A DNA stretch of 64,000 bases from assembly GCF_006517435.1 (NCBI RefSeq), contig NZ_VHQG01000001.1:844207-908206 (forward strand). The letters run 5' to 3'. Positions 37,167 through 46,370 of this stretch are shown here, piece after piece; position 1 is the stretch's first letter, and every line of letters begins with the position of its first letter. The notes under the pieces were generated by a model. That model had not been told where the DNA came from. It saw only the letters and a program-made list of their open reading frames with translations, and did no database searches. Source of the stretch: Schumannella soli (GTDB taxonomy: Bacteria; Actinomycetota; Actinomycetes; Actinomycetales; Microbacteriaceae). The translations under genes were made by a program, and so were the position numbers.

Positions 37167-37487
37167 TCAGTCCAGCGAGCGGTGCAGCTTCTTCAGCGCC
37201 GCCTCGATGTCGGCCTCGGTGGCATCCCAGTCGTCGACCGCGCCGCGCAGCTCGGTTCCGGTGCGCTTCAGCAGCTCGCCGCTGGAGCGGATCGCGCCGG
37301 TCGTCGCCGTCGTCACCGGCGAGATGACCGGAACCAGAAAGGCGCACATGAGCCCGAAGGCCCCGCCGCCGATGTTCACGCTGCCGGCCGCTGCGGCCGC
37401 CTCGGCCACGTCGTCGGCGAGGGCCTCGACCTTCGCCGCCTGGGTGCGCAGCACGTCGGCGTCGATCGCGATGTGCTCGCCGGTCAT
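37167..37487 (-). CDS. EspC-like type VII secretion target protein
   Basis: Small helical protein of the ESX-secreted EspC type (PF10824-like). The 106-residue product starts MTGEHIAIDADVLRTQAAKV, the usual opening, has a first helix to about 35, a Gly-rich turn (NIGGGAFGLMCAF) and a C-terminal helix pair with WDATEADIEAALKKL. It probably pairs with the downstream toxin for export. ATG 37487 overlaps the preceding YbaB-like gene by 4 bp. Confidence 0.78.
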   Translation of the reverse strand: MTGEHIAIDADVLRTQAAKVEALADDVAEAAAAAGSVNIGGGAFGLMCAFLVPVISPVTTATTGAIRSSGELLKRTGTELRGAVDDWDATEADIEAALKKLHRSLD

Positions 37488-37894
37488 CGCGGTCCCCCCT
37501 CGGTCCAGCCGCGGGCGCGGGCGGCGCTCGCCGCATCCTGCGCCTCGGCGTCGGCCTGCAGCTTCGCGGCGATCGGGTCTCCGGCGCCGAGCAGCTCCTC
37601 GGTCGCGGCGACGGTCTTCGCGCGAGCGCCGCGCGTCGCCGTGGAGATCAGGGCGAGGATCTCGGCCGACACCGCGCGGCCGCCCCGATCGGCGACGGCG
37701 TCGTCATCGATCTCGAGCCGGGTGAGCCGGCCGGAGGCATCCACCTCGACCAGCAGATCGCGGCGCTCGCCGCGCGCGGTCTCGCGTACCGCATCCACTG
37801 CCGCCTGCAGCTTCGGCAGGGCCTCGGCGCGCTGCTGCACCCGGCGGATGTCGTCGTCGATCCGGGCGATGACGTCGTCCGGCTCCTCGATCAC
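37484..37894 (-). CDS. YbaB/EbfC-family protein in toxin operon
   Basis: Small protein resembling the nucleoid-associated YbaB/EbfC family. The 136-residue product has an N-terminal coiled-coil helix (about 1-40), a central beta sheet (DLLVEVDASGRLTRLEIDD) and a C-terminal helix. Members next to EspC-like genes are common in actinobacterial ESX effector cassettes; whether they bind DNA or act as secretion partners is not known. GTG 37894 has a -10 box six bases upstream, so the mRNA is probably leaderless. It is the first gene of the four-gene toxin operon. Confidence 0.72.
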   Translation of the reverse strand: MIEEPDDVIARIDDDIRRVQQRAEALPKLQAAVDAVRETARGERRDLLVEVDASGRLTRLEIDDDAVADRGGRAVSAEILALISTATRGARAKTVAATEELLGAGDPIAAKLQADAEAQDAASAARARGWTEGGPR

Positions 37895-37900
37895 GCCCCG

Positions 37901-37929
37901 ACGCTATCCGCGCTGTTCTCGCGCTGTAA
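37901..37929 (-). promoter_or_regulatory. Promoter of the toxin-immunity operon
   Basis: On the minus strand, -35 TTTACA (37924-37929) and -10 TAGCGT (37901-37906) are exactly 17 bp apart, and the first codon GTG lies six bases after the -10. This predicts a leaderless housekeeping transcript. Confidence 0.75.
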
Positions 37930-38080
37930 AGAGAGGTCGCCTAGCGTTCATGTGAGGCCCGTCTCCACGAGGGCCCGGGCGCAAGATCCCGATTGATCCT
38001 CTAACATCTGCCGTGGTGCCGGTTGCCGAGGAGGGGCGTGCGTCCGCACCCGATGCGAGCCGACCGGAGCAGGAGGACCC

Positions 38081-39211
38081 GTGGCACGACGCGCGATCGC
38101 GGCGCCCCCGATGCTGCCCGGCTTCAGCGTGGTGCGCCCCCTCGGCTCGGGCGGGTTCGCCGACGTCTTCCTCTACGAGCAGGATCTGCCGCGGCGCGTC
38201 GTCGCGGTCAAGGTGCTCAGCGCCGACGCGGTCACGCCGGCGCTGCTGCGGGCCTTCAACGCCGAGGCCGACATCCTCGCCCGACTGAGCACGCATCCCT
38301 CGATCGTCACGATCCACCTCGCGAGCATCGCCGCGGACGGCCGCCCCTACTTCGTCATGGAGTACTGCCCCGACACCCTCGGCGCCCGCGCGAAGCGATC
38401 GACGCTGCCGGTGAACGACGTGCTGGATGCGGGGGTGCGCATCGGCGGCGCCCTCGAGAGCGCGCACCGCGCCGGCCTGCTGCACCGCGACATCAAGCCC
38501 TCGAACCTGCTGGTGTCGAGCCTCGGCTCGCCCGTGCTGGCCGACTTCGGCATCGCCGCCGCGCTGTCGGTCTCCGGTGACACGGCACACGCGATGTCGG
38601 TGCCGTGGTCGGCGCCCGAGGTGCTGCAGGAGCAGACCACCGGAACCGTGCCGAGCGAGGTGTGGAGCCTCGCCGCGACGGTCTACACGCTGCTCGCCGG
38701 CCGCAGCCCCTTCGAGAGCGAGCGACGCGAGCTCAACTCGCGCGACCAGATCACCCAGCGGGTGATCGCCGCGAAGTACGTGCCGACCGGTCGGGCGGAT
38801 GTGCCGGCGCGACTCGAACAGGCCCTCGCGACGGCGATGTCGAAGAACCCCGAGCGGCGCTACCCGACCGCGCACGCTCTCGCCGAGGAGCTGCGCTGGG
38901 TGCAGTACGAGCTCGGCGTTCCGCCGACCACGCTCGAGGTCGCCGCGACCGAGTGGGCGCGCGCCGGCGGCACGATCGACCTGGCCGACGACCGCCACCG
39001 CGGCGAGGTCGTGACCGTCGTCAACCCCGACTCGCGCAGCGCCGCCCGGGAGCGCGCGCGGATGGCGGCCGCCGAGGTCGACCGCGACGGGCTCGTGATC
39101 CGCGATCGGCGGCGCAGCCGCACCATCCTCCCCGCTCTCCTCGGCGCCGGCATCGCGGTCGTGGTGCTCGTCGGGGCGGCCGTGATCCTGCGGACGGTGG
39201 GATTCCTGTGA
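38081..39211 (+). CDS. Membrane-anchored Ser/Thr protein kinase without sensor domain
   Basis: Hanks-type kinase. In the 376-residue product the glycine loop is LGSGGFADVF (21-30), the ATP-binding Lys is K44 in VVAVKVL, the catalytic HRD is at 135-137 (LLHRDIKPSN) and DFG at 155-157. All catalytic residues are present. A single transmembrane helix (about 349-371) ends the protein, leaving only a few residues outside, so there is no PASTA or other sensor. GTG 38081 follows GGAGCAGGAGG. TAACAT (38002-38007) is a possible -10. It overlaps the giant surface-protein gene by 4 bp, and FHA and PP2C genes lie downstream in the same operon. Confidence 0.88.
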   Translation: MARRAIAAPPMLPGFSVVRPLGSGGFADVFLYEQDLPRRVVAVKVLSADAVTPALLRAFNAEADILARLSTHPSIVTIHLASIAADGRPYFVMEYCPDTLGARAKRSTLPVNDVLDAGVRIGGALESAHRAGLLHRDIKPSNLLVSSLGSPVLADFGIAAALSVSGDTAHAMSVPWSAPEVLQEQTTGTVPSEVWSLAATVYTLLAGRSPFESERRELNSRDQITQRVIAAKYVPTGRADVPARLEQALATAMSKNPERRYPTAHALAEELRWVQYELGVPPTTLEVAATEWARAGGTIDLADDRHRGEVVTVVNPDSRSAARERARMAAAEVDRDGLVIRDRRRSRTILPALLGAGIAVVVLVGAAVILRTVGFL

Positions 39212-42200
39212 GCCTCGGCACCGCATCCCCTCGACGTCGTCGCACTCGCGGCATCGTCATCGCCGCCGTGTCGAGCGTCGCGGCGGCGGCCGTCGTCGCG
39301 ACGTCGATCGTGGTCGCGCAGGGCTACGACGCCCAGCACGTCGATCCGCTCGAGACCGGGGTGTGGGTCTACCGGGATGCCGGCCAGTACGCCCGCGTCG
39401 ACACCGACCTGAAGCAGATCGACACGGTGCGCGACGCCGAGGATCCGCGCGGCGTCGTGCAGAGCGGCGCGTCGACGGTCGTGCTGACGGATGCGCTGCG
39501 CAAGCGCTGGACGATCGACCCGAGCGATCCGCCGGCGCTGGTGTCGGCGGCGAGCGGCGGGGCCGGCGCGGCCGCCGCGAACAGCGGCGACGGCGGCAGC
39601 GGGACGGATGCGGCGGCCGGCGCCGACAGCGGATCGGACTCCGGATCCGGATCGGCCACCGGCTCGAGCTCGGGCGGCGACGCCGCCGCCCAGGGCGAGA
39701 GCACTCCTCCGGGAACCCGCCAGGTCGTGTCGTCGGGGCCGTGGAGCGCCTACCTCACCGAATCGGGCAAGGTCTTCATCGCCCGCGTCGACGCCGCCGG
39801 CTCCGGTGGGGAGCCGACGCAGATCGACCCCCTCGTCGCGACGGCCAAGACCGGCACCGCGGCCTACGTCGCGAGCGCGCTCACGATCGCCGACGACGGC
39901 AGCGTCGTCGTCTACTCGGCCGCCGAGGGCGCGGTGCGGCGCTACGACGCGAGCAGCGCATCCTGGTCGGATCCGCAGAAGCTCGCCTCGGCGCCCGGCG
40001 CCGACGCCGAGCTGCTGCTCACGGCCGCCGGCGGGCACTGGGCTCTCGCCGCCCCGGCGAGCGACCGGGTCTGGATCGACGGCGCCCGCGCCCCGGTGTC
40101 GGTGACGTTCGGGTCGGATGCGGTGGCCGGCCAGGCGAGCTCGGCCGGCGACCGGGCCTACTTCGCCGACGGCGACGGGATCGTCGAGGTCGCGACCGCC
40201 GACGGCACCGCGCGTCGGGTCGGCGACGGCGGAGGCACCCCGGCGGCGCCGGCGGTCGTCGACGGCGTGGTCTACGGCGCCTGGATCAGCCAGAGCGGCG
40301 GGCACATCTGGTCGTCCGACGGCGTGGATCGCCGGCTCTCGGTGCCCGCCGGCGCCCTCGCCCAGACCCGCACGATCGTGCCGCTCATCGCCAGCAACGG
40401 CCGCCGCGCGGTGCTCGCCGAGACCAGCACCGGACTGCTGTGGACGATCCCCGACGGCACGGTCATCCCGCTCTCGCAGTGGACGGTCGACCGCGATCGC
40501 ACCACCCAGCAGGCCGGCACGGTCGAGGTGCCCGACGTCGCCGAGGAGGAGCCGCCGGTCGCCGAGCCCGACAGCTTCGGCGTGCGCGCCGGCACCCAGG
40601 TTCTGCTGCCGGTGCTGCTCAACGACCACGACCCGAACAAGCGCGACGTGCTGACCGTCGATCCGGCTTCCGTCAGCGGTCTCGCCGACCCCGGCTTCGG
40701 CACCCTGTCGCTCGCGGCCCAGAACCAGCAGCTGGTCGTGGATGTCAAGGCCGGCTCGGGCAGCACCACCTTCACCTACGCGGCCAGCGACGGCCAGCAG
40801 AGCTCGCCGCCGACGACGGTGACGCTGCGGATCGTGCCCGACGACCAGAACGCGCCGCCCCAGTGGTGCGGCGTCGACGGCTGCCTGCAGCCGTGGCCGA
40901 GCGTGTCGATCGAGCCGGGCGCCACCACCACGGTCCCGGTGCTCGACGGCTGGGTCGACCCCGACGGCGACGCGATGATGCTCAGCGCGGCGAGCCCCGA
41001 CGACCCCGACAGCGCGCTCACGGTCGTGCCGACCGGCGACGGCCGCGTCGCCATCCGCCACCGCGACCCCAACGCCGCGCCCGGAACCGAGACCGTCACG
41101 ATCAGCGTGACCGATGCGCAGGGCGCCACGTCGACCCGACAGCTGACGGTCGTCGTGGCCGGCGGCAGCGCGCTCGCCGCCGGGTCGTTCGCGGCCGTGG
41201 GCCGGGTCGGCGACCCGCTCACGATCGACGTCGCCCAGCACGTGCGCGGCGGATCCGGCTCCTACCGTCTCGTGGATGCGGTCGTCGCCGACGCCCAGCA
41301 GGACGGCATCACGGTCGTTCCCAACGCGGCCGCCGGCACGGTCGCGGTCACCGCATCCCGCGCGGGGCAGTTCGCCCTGACCTACACGGTGCAGGATGCG
41401 AGCACCGACGCCGAGCAGACGGCGCAGCTGCGCTTCTCGGCCGTCGAGGGCGCCGGCTCGATCGGCGTGCCGCCGCTGACCGCGTTCGTGCGACCGCAGC
41501 AGGACACGACCCTCGACCTGCTCGCCGCGGTGCAGAACACCACCGGGCGGGTGCTGTCGATCTCGTCGGCGACGACCACCGATCCGAACCTCGCCGTCAG
41601 CGTGATCGGCGGTGCGCAGCTGCGCGTCAGCGGCTCCACCGACGACGGCCAGCCGGGGCGGGTCGGCACCGCCACGGTGACCGTGACCGACGGCGTCGGC
41701 ACGACCGCGACCGGGCAGGTCGCCGTGTTCCTCACCGGGGCGACCACGGGCGTGGCCCCGATCGCCCTGCCCGACGCGGTGACCGTGCGCGCCGGGTCGG
41801 TGGTCGACATCCCCGTCACCGAGAACGACATCGCCCCGCGCGGTGAGCAGCTCGAGCTGAGCACGCAGGTGCAGGGGTCTGGCGCGAAGGACGAGCTCGT
41901 CTTCGCGTCGGGTCAGACCCTGCGCTACCTCGCGCCGGCGAAGGCCGGCAGCTACACCGTGCGCTACTCGGTGTCGCTCGCGGGCGACCCGAAGCGCACC
42001 GCCACCGCGCCCGTCGCGATCACCGTCGTCGCCGCGGGCACGAACCACGACCCCGAGCCGCGCGCGCTGAGCGCCCGCACCCTCGCCGGGCAGACCGTCG
42101 ACATCCCCGTTCCGACGACCGGCGCCGACCCCGACGGGGATGCGACCGTGCTCACCCAGGTCGAGCAGCCGAAGGCGGGGCAGGGCGCCGCATCCATCTC

Positions 42201-45200
42201 GGCCGACGGCCAGACGATCCGGTACACGGCTCCCGGCGGAGGGGTCGCCGACGGCCAGGTCGCGTTCCGCTACACGCTCGGCGACGGGCACGGCGGCAGC
42301 GGGTCGGCGACCGTGAACGTGGCGGTGCCCGAAGGCCGGCTCAGCGATGTCGCCCCCATCACCTACTCCGACGCCGTGCGCGCCGTGCGCGGGGCTGCGA
42401 CCGCATTGACCGTGCTGCCCCTCGGCAACGACAGCGACCCCGCCGGCGGCGCGCTCGAGCTGATCTCGCTCGCCCCCGACGCGCCGAAGACGAGCACCGG
42501 CGGCGAGTACGACCGCCTGCAGGCGCTCATCGACGACGGCACCGACCTGAGCAAGGGCATCGTGAAGCTCACGGCCGGCGACGTGGAGGGCGTGCACTCG
42601 TACATCTACACGGCCCGGTCGAAGCTCACCTCGAGCACGACCGAGGGGCTGATCGTCGTCACCGTCGCGCCGAGCGCGACCGCGGTGCCGCCGACGATCA
42701 CCGACACGGTCGTCACGATCGCCGACCGCAGCACGCTCGCGACCGGCATCGACGTCGTCACCGGCAAGACGGAGTGGTCGAGCGGCGAGCTCGACAAGCT
42801 CAAGCTGACCGTCTGGGGCGAGGCCGCGAAGAAGTACACGGTCGACGGGTGGCGCATCTCGGGGCCCGACGCCGCCGCGGGCGCGGTCGTGCCGTTCCAG
42901 CTGGCGGGCACGGATGCCACCGGCGCCGACGTGATCGGCTACGGCCTGCTGCGCATCCCCGCCTTCGACGACATGCGCCTGCAGCTCAAACCCGATGTGA
43001 CGCCGATCAAGCTCGGCGAGGAGGCGACCGCGACGGCCCGACTCGTCGACCTGATCGACCTGGGATCGGGTGACCGCCTCGAGCAGAAGGGCGGCGATTA
43101 CGCGGCGCAGCGGGCCAACGCCACCTGCAAGTCCGCCGGCTCGGGCGACGTCAGCTATGCCGCCGGACGCGAAGCCCCCTGGACCGACAGCTGCACGGTG
43201 CTCGTGCGCGTCGCCGGGCAGCAGAACTGGACGGCCGTGCCCGTGCCGGTCGCGATCACCTCGAAGGCGCCCCGCGCCATCCTCGATCCGCTCAGCCGCA
43301 CCGTCGCGCCGGGCGCGACCCAGACGATCGACCTCTACAAGGAGATCACCCGCTGGGAGGGCGGCCGCGTCGGCGACCAGAGCAAGCTCGACTACCGGGT
43401 GTCGTACAGCGGATCGGGCTTCGAGACCGCGCTCTCGGGCCGCACGCTGACCGTCACGGCGAAGGCCGGCGCCCACTCCGGCTCACGCGACAGCGTGCAG
43501 GTCTCGGTCACCGGCTTCGGCGGTCTCACCTCGGCGATCACGCTCGTCGTCGGCATCGCGCCGGCGGATGCGCCGCGCCCGGTCACGTTCACGCGCAGCT
43601 GCTCGGTCAGCCAGGGCGCGAGCTGCACGATCCCCGTCGTCGGCATCTCGGGCGAGTACGACCCCTTCGCAGGCAAGTCGGGTTCGGGTCTCAAGCTCGT
43701 CGGCATCGGCCAGACGACGTGCGAGCCGGCGACGATCAGCACGAACGGCACGAGCGGCATCACGGCGACCTGGCCGCGCACGGCGAAGCCGGCCGGCGGC
43801 AGCTGCATCGTGCCCTACACGGTGGCGGATGCGCAGGGTCGCATGGGCGGCGCGAACCTCACGATCGACGTGCAGGGCTACCCGGCCGCGCCGTCGTCGC
43901 TCATCACCTCCGAGTACAACGGCACCTCGACGACCCTGCTCGTCGACCTCGGCGAGGCCGCCACCGCGCATCCCGGCGTCACCGGCATCGCGATCTACGA
44001 GGGCGGCGTGCGGGTGGATGCGGCGTGCCGCCCCGGATCGGCCGGCACCTGGGTGTGCGTGATCAGCGGGCTGCAGAACGGCCAGCGTCACCGCTACACC
44101 GCCCGCGCGGTCAACGGGGTGGGCGAGTCGGTCGACACCAGCTCGGTCGAGAGCTGGGCCTACCAGTCGCCGACCGTGACGAGCGCGAAGGCGCAGACCG
44201 TCTTCGTGCAGGGCCGCACCGACACGAACACGGGATTCGCGAATCTCGACGTGACCGCGAGCGGCGACACGGAGTCGTTCCGGGTGCGCATCGACAACGG
44301 CAACGAGACCATCGAGCGAGCGGTCGGCGGCGGATTCAGCAAGCAGCTGCAGCTGAACCCCGGCAACCATCAGATCTCGATCACGCCGCTCAGCCGGTTC
44401 CAGCCCCCGAACGGCGGGGACAGCTCGGGGCAGTCGAGCAACGTGCCGGTCACGATCGCGGGCGCGCCGCGGCGTGACAGCGGCGGGCGGCTCCGGGCGC
44501 TCAGCAACACCTCGGCGGTGTTCGAGGGGGCGAACTTCAACCCGAACTACAGCCCGAACGGCGTCAGCGTGATCTACGCGATCTGGCGTGCGGGTGGCGC
44601 CGAGCCGGCGTGCACGATGACCAGCAACGACGGGAACGGCAAGCCGCAGATGGACGGCGGGCAGGACAGCGCGACCTTCACCGGGCTCGAGGAGAGCAAG
44701 CGCTACACCGCCAAGGCGTGCGCGTCGAACGGATTCGGGGTGGTGTCGAGTTCGGACACCGCGTTGGTGTGGACGCTGTCGCCGACCCCCGACGCCGTCA
44801 GCTACACCGTCGTCACCAGCCCCGCCTACAGCTCGTCCGGCGCGTACCAGAACCAGGCCGTCTACGGTCCCGGGACGATGCCGGTCGTCGCCGACAAGTC
44901 GCCGCAGTACCAGACCTACTACCGCTACGCCGGCAACAGCTTCGACCGCAGCACCTTCGAGCTGAGCTACGACAGCGCCCCGCGCAACCCGGCCGTGCGC
45001 TACTGCGTCGACGCGAACGAAGGATGCTCGGCCGAGACGCCCATCACGGCGGCGACCGCGCCCACCGTCGCCCGCGTCTCGGTGCCGACCGACTGCGTCG
45101 CGACGCCGCAGAACCGCGACGTCTCGAGCACGGCGGCGCTCGGCAGCAACTTCACGGTCGCGACCTCGGTCGACATCCCGAACAACGTGATCACCTACTC

Positions 45201-45309
45201 GATCACCTTCACCGGCGCGTGGTCCTCGCTGCAGCCGGCGACGCTCACCCGATGCCTGCTGCCGACGACGCCCACGAACCCGCCCACCGACCCCGGAACC
45301 GGCGGCTGA
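39208..45309 (+). CDS. Giant Ig-like/fibronectin type III surface protein
   Basis: A 2033-residue envelope protein of unknown role. Residues 15-41 form an N-terminal membrane anchor behind a basic RRRRTR patch. About 40-430 is a beta-rich head interrupted by a Gly/Ser/Asp linker. From about 440 a chain of cadherin/Ig-like (Big_9-type) modules follows, each with Asp-rich turns such as NDHDPN, VDPDGDAM, ADPDGD and NDSDPAGG that could bind calcium. FN3-like modules come near the end (for example after YPAAPSSLITSEYNG). It ends PTDPGTGG with no LPxTG or second membrane helix. GTG 39208 overlaps the kinase stop (GTGA). It may act as a long stalk for a surface complex or be a substrate of the kinase. 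Confidence 0.82.
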   Translation: MSLGTASPRRRRTRGIVIAAVSSVAAAAVVATSIVVAQGYDAQHVDPLETGVWVYRDAGQYARVDTDLKQIDTVRDAEDPRGVVQSGASTVVLTDALRKRWTIDPSDPPALVSAASGGAGAAAANSGDGGSGTDAAAGADSGSDSGSGSATGSSSGGDAAAQGESTPPGTRQVVSSGPWSAYLTESGKVFIARVDAAGSGGEPTQIDPLVATAKTGTAAYVASALTIADDGSVVVYSAAEGAVRRYDASSASWSDPQKLASAPGADAELLLTAAGGHWALAAPASDRVWIDGARAPVSVTFGSDAVAGQASSAGDRAYFADGDGIVEVATADGTARRVGDGGGTPAAPAVVDGVVYGAWISQSGGHIWSSDGVDRRLSVPAGALAQTRTIVPLIASNGRRAVLAETSTGLLWTIPDGTVIPLSQWTVDRDRTTQQAGTVEVPDVAEEEPPVAEPDSFGVRAGTQVLLPVLLNDHDPNKRDVLTVDPASVSGLADPGFGTLSLAAQNQQLVVDVKAGSGSTTFTYAASDGQQSSPPTTVTLRIVPDDQNAPPQWCGVDGCLQPWPSVSIEPGATTTVPVLDGWVDPDGDAMMLSAASPDDPDSALTVVPTGDGRVAIRHRDPNAAPGTETVTISVTDAQGATSTRQLTVVVAGGSALAAGSFAAVGRVGDPLTIDVAQHVRGGSGSYRLVDAVVADAQQDGITVVPNAAAGTVAVTASRAGQFALTYTVQDASTDAEQTAQLRFSAVEGAGSIGVPPLTAFVRPQQDTTLDLLAAVQNTTGRVLSISSATTTDPNLAVSVIGGAQLRVSGSTDDGQPGRVGTATVTVTDGVGTTATGQVAVFLTGATTGVAPIALPDAVTVRAGSVVDIPVTENDIAPRGEQLELSTQVQGSGAKDELVFASGQTLRYLAPAKAGSYTVRYSVSLAGDPKRTATAPVAITVVAAGTNHDPEPRALSARTLAGQTVDIPVPTTGADPDGDATVLTQVEQPKAGQGAASISADGQTIRYTAPGGGVADGQVAFRYTLGDGHGGSGSATVNVAVPEGRLSDVAPITYSDAVRAVRGAATALTVLPLGNDSDPAGGALELISLAPDAPKTSTGGEYDRLQALIDDGTDLSKGIVKLTAGDVEGVHSYIYTARSKLTSSTTEGLIVVTVAPSATAVPPTITDTVVTIADRSTLATGIDVVTGKTEWSSGELDKLKLTVWGEAAKKYTVDGWRISGPDAAAGAVVPFQLAGTDATGADVIGYGLLRIPAFDDMRLQLKPDVTPIKLGEEATATARLVDLIDLGSGDRLEQKGGDYAAQRANATCKSAGSGDVSYAAGREAPWTDSCTVLVRVAGQQNWTAVPVPVAITSKAPRAILDPLSRTVAPGATQTIDLYKEITRWEGGRVGDQSKLDYRVSYSGSGFETALSGRTLTVTAKAGAHSGSRDSVQVSVTGFGGLTSAITLVVGIAPADAPRPVTFTRSCSVSQGASCTIPVVGISGEYDPFAGKSGSGLKLVGIGQTTCEPATISTNGTSGITATWPRTAKPAGGSCIVPYTVADAQGRMGGANLTIDVQGYPAAPSSLITSEYNGTSTTLLVDLGEAATAHPGVTGIAIYEGGVRVDAACRPGSAGTWVCVISGLQNGQRHRYTARAVNGVGESVDTSSVESWAYQSPTVTSAKAQTVFVQGRTDTNTGFANLDVTASGDTESFRVRIDNGNETIERAVGGGFSKQLQLNPGNHQISITPLSRFQPPNGGDSSGQSSNVPVTIAGAPRRDSGGRLRALSNTSAVFEGANFNPNYSPNGVSVIYAIWRAGGAEPACTMTSNDGNGKPQMDGGQDSATFTGLEESKRYTAKACASNGFGVVSSSDTALVWTLSPTPDAVSYTVVTSPAYSSSGAYQNQAVYGPGTMPVVADKSPQYQTYYRYAGNSFDRSTFELSYDSAPRNPAVRYCVDANEGCSAETPITAATAPTVARVSVPTDCVATPQNRDVSSTAALGSNFTVATSVDIPNNVITYSITFTGAWSSLQPATLTRCLLPTTPTNPPTDPGTGG

Positions 45310-45400
45310 GCCCGCCCGAGACCGGCACCCGATCCGCTCGACCGCACCACGACCACGCCCGCTGCACCGCACCCGCCGCACGCCGAACGACAGGAACACC

Positions 45401-46366
45401 ATGACCATCACTCCCGAGCAGACCGCCTGGTTCGCGGAGTCGTTCGGCCAGCTCGCCGAGAACGTCGAGCAGGCCGTGCTCGGCAAGCGCCACGTCGTCG
45501 AGCTCGTGCTCGCGACGATCCTCAGCGAGGGGCACGTGCTGCTCGAGGATGTTCCGGGAACCGGCAAGACGGCCCTGGCTCGCGCGCTCGCCCAGACGAT
45601 CCGCGGAACCTCGACGCGCATCCAGTTCACCCCCGACCTGCTGCCGGGCGACGTCACCGGCATCACCGTCTACGACCAGAAGCGCGGCGAGTTCGAGTTC
45701 CACGCCGGGCCGGTGTTCGCGAACGTGGTGCTCGCCGACGAGATCAACCGCGCCTCGCCGAAGACGCAGTCGTCGCTGCTCGAGGTCATGGAGGAGGGGC
45801 AGGTGACGGTGGATGGCGTGACCCGTCAGGTGGGCGTCCCCTTCGTCGTGCTCGCCACCCAGAACCCGGTCGAGCAGGCGGGCACCTACCGGCTCCCCGA
45901 GGCGCAGCTCGACCGCTTCATGATCAAGACCTCGATCGGCTACCCCGACGACGCGTCGACCCTGCGCATCCTGCAGAACGCGCAGTCGCCGCGCCGCGAC
46001 GTGACGGGCATCATCGACACGGCCACGCTCGCGACCATGATCGAGCTCGTCGGCGGCGCCTACGCGAGCCCGCTCGTGCACGACTACGTCATGCGCCTGG
46101 TCGGCGCGACACGGCGTGCGCGCGAGGTGCGCCTCGGGTCGAGCGTGCGCGGGGCGCTCGCGCTCGCCCGCATGGCCGCGACCTGGGCCGTCGCGCACGG
46201 CCGCTCGTACGTCACCCCCGACGACGTGCGCGACCTGGCGCTGCCGGTGCTCTCGCACCGTCTCGTGCTCGAGCCCGACGCCGAGTTCGACGGCGTCACG
46301 GCGGATGCCGTCATCAGCCAGATCCTGCTCGACGTGCCGGCGCCCGCCGAGAACGGCGCCGCCTGA
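45401..46366 (+). CDS. MoxR-family AAA+ ATPase
   Basis: Chaperone-like AAA+ ATPase that usually works with von Willebrand or DUF58 partners in assembly of envelope complexes. The 321-residue product has Walker A GTGKT at 53-57 (LLEDVPGTGKTALA), Walker B VVLADEINRASPKTQS, sensor 1 FVVLATQNPVEQAGTYRLPEAQLDRF and a C-terminal lid. ATG 45401 follows ACAGGAAC. It lies 4 bp before the DUF58 gene, the usual partner. Confidence 0.93.
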   Translation: MTITPEQTAWFAESFGQLAENVEQAVLGKRHVVELVLATILSEGHVLLEDVPGTGKTALARALAQTIRGTSTRIQFTPDLLPGDVTGITVYDQKRGEFEFHAGPVFANVVLADEINRASPKTQSSLLEVMEEGQVTVDGVTRQVGVPFVVLATQNPVEQAGTYRLPEAQLDRFMIKTSIGYPDDASTLRILQNAQSPRRDVTGIIDTATLATMIELVGGAYASPLVHDYVMRLVGATRRAREVRLGSSVRGALALARMAATWAVAHGRSYVTPDDVRDLALPVLSHRLVLEPDAEFDGVTADAVISQILLDVPAPAENGAA

Positions 46367-46370
46367 TCCC

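Noticed and set aside
38860-43476. A 1538-codon minus-strand frame opposite the giant surface-protein gene
   Set aside because: Antisense shadow of the Ig-like protein; Arg/Asp/Gly-rich with no ribosome binding site.
43483-45666. A 727-codon minus-strand frame opposite the surface-protein end
   Set aside because: Antisense shadow of the same gene with no recognisable domain.
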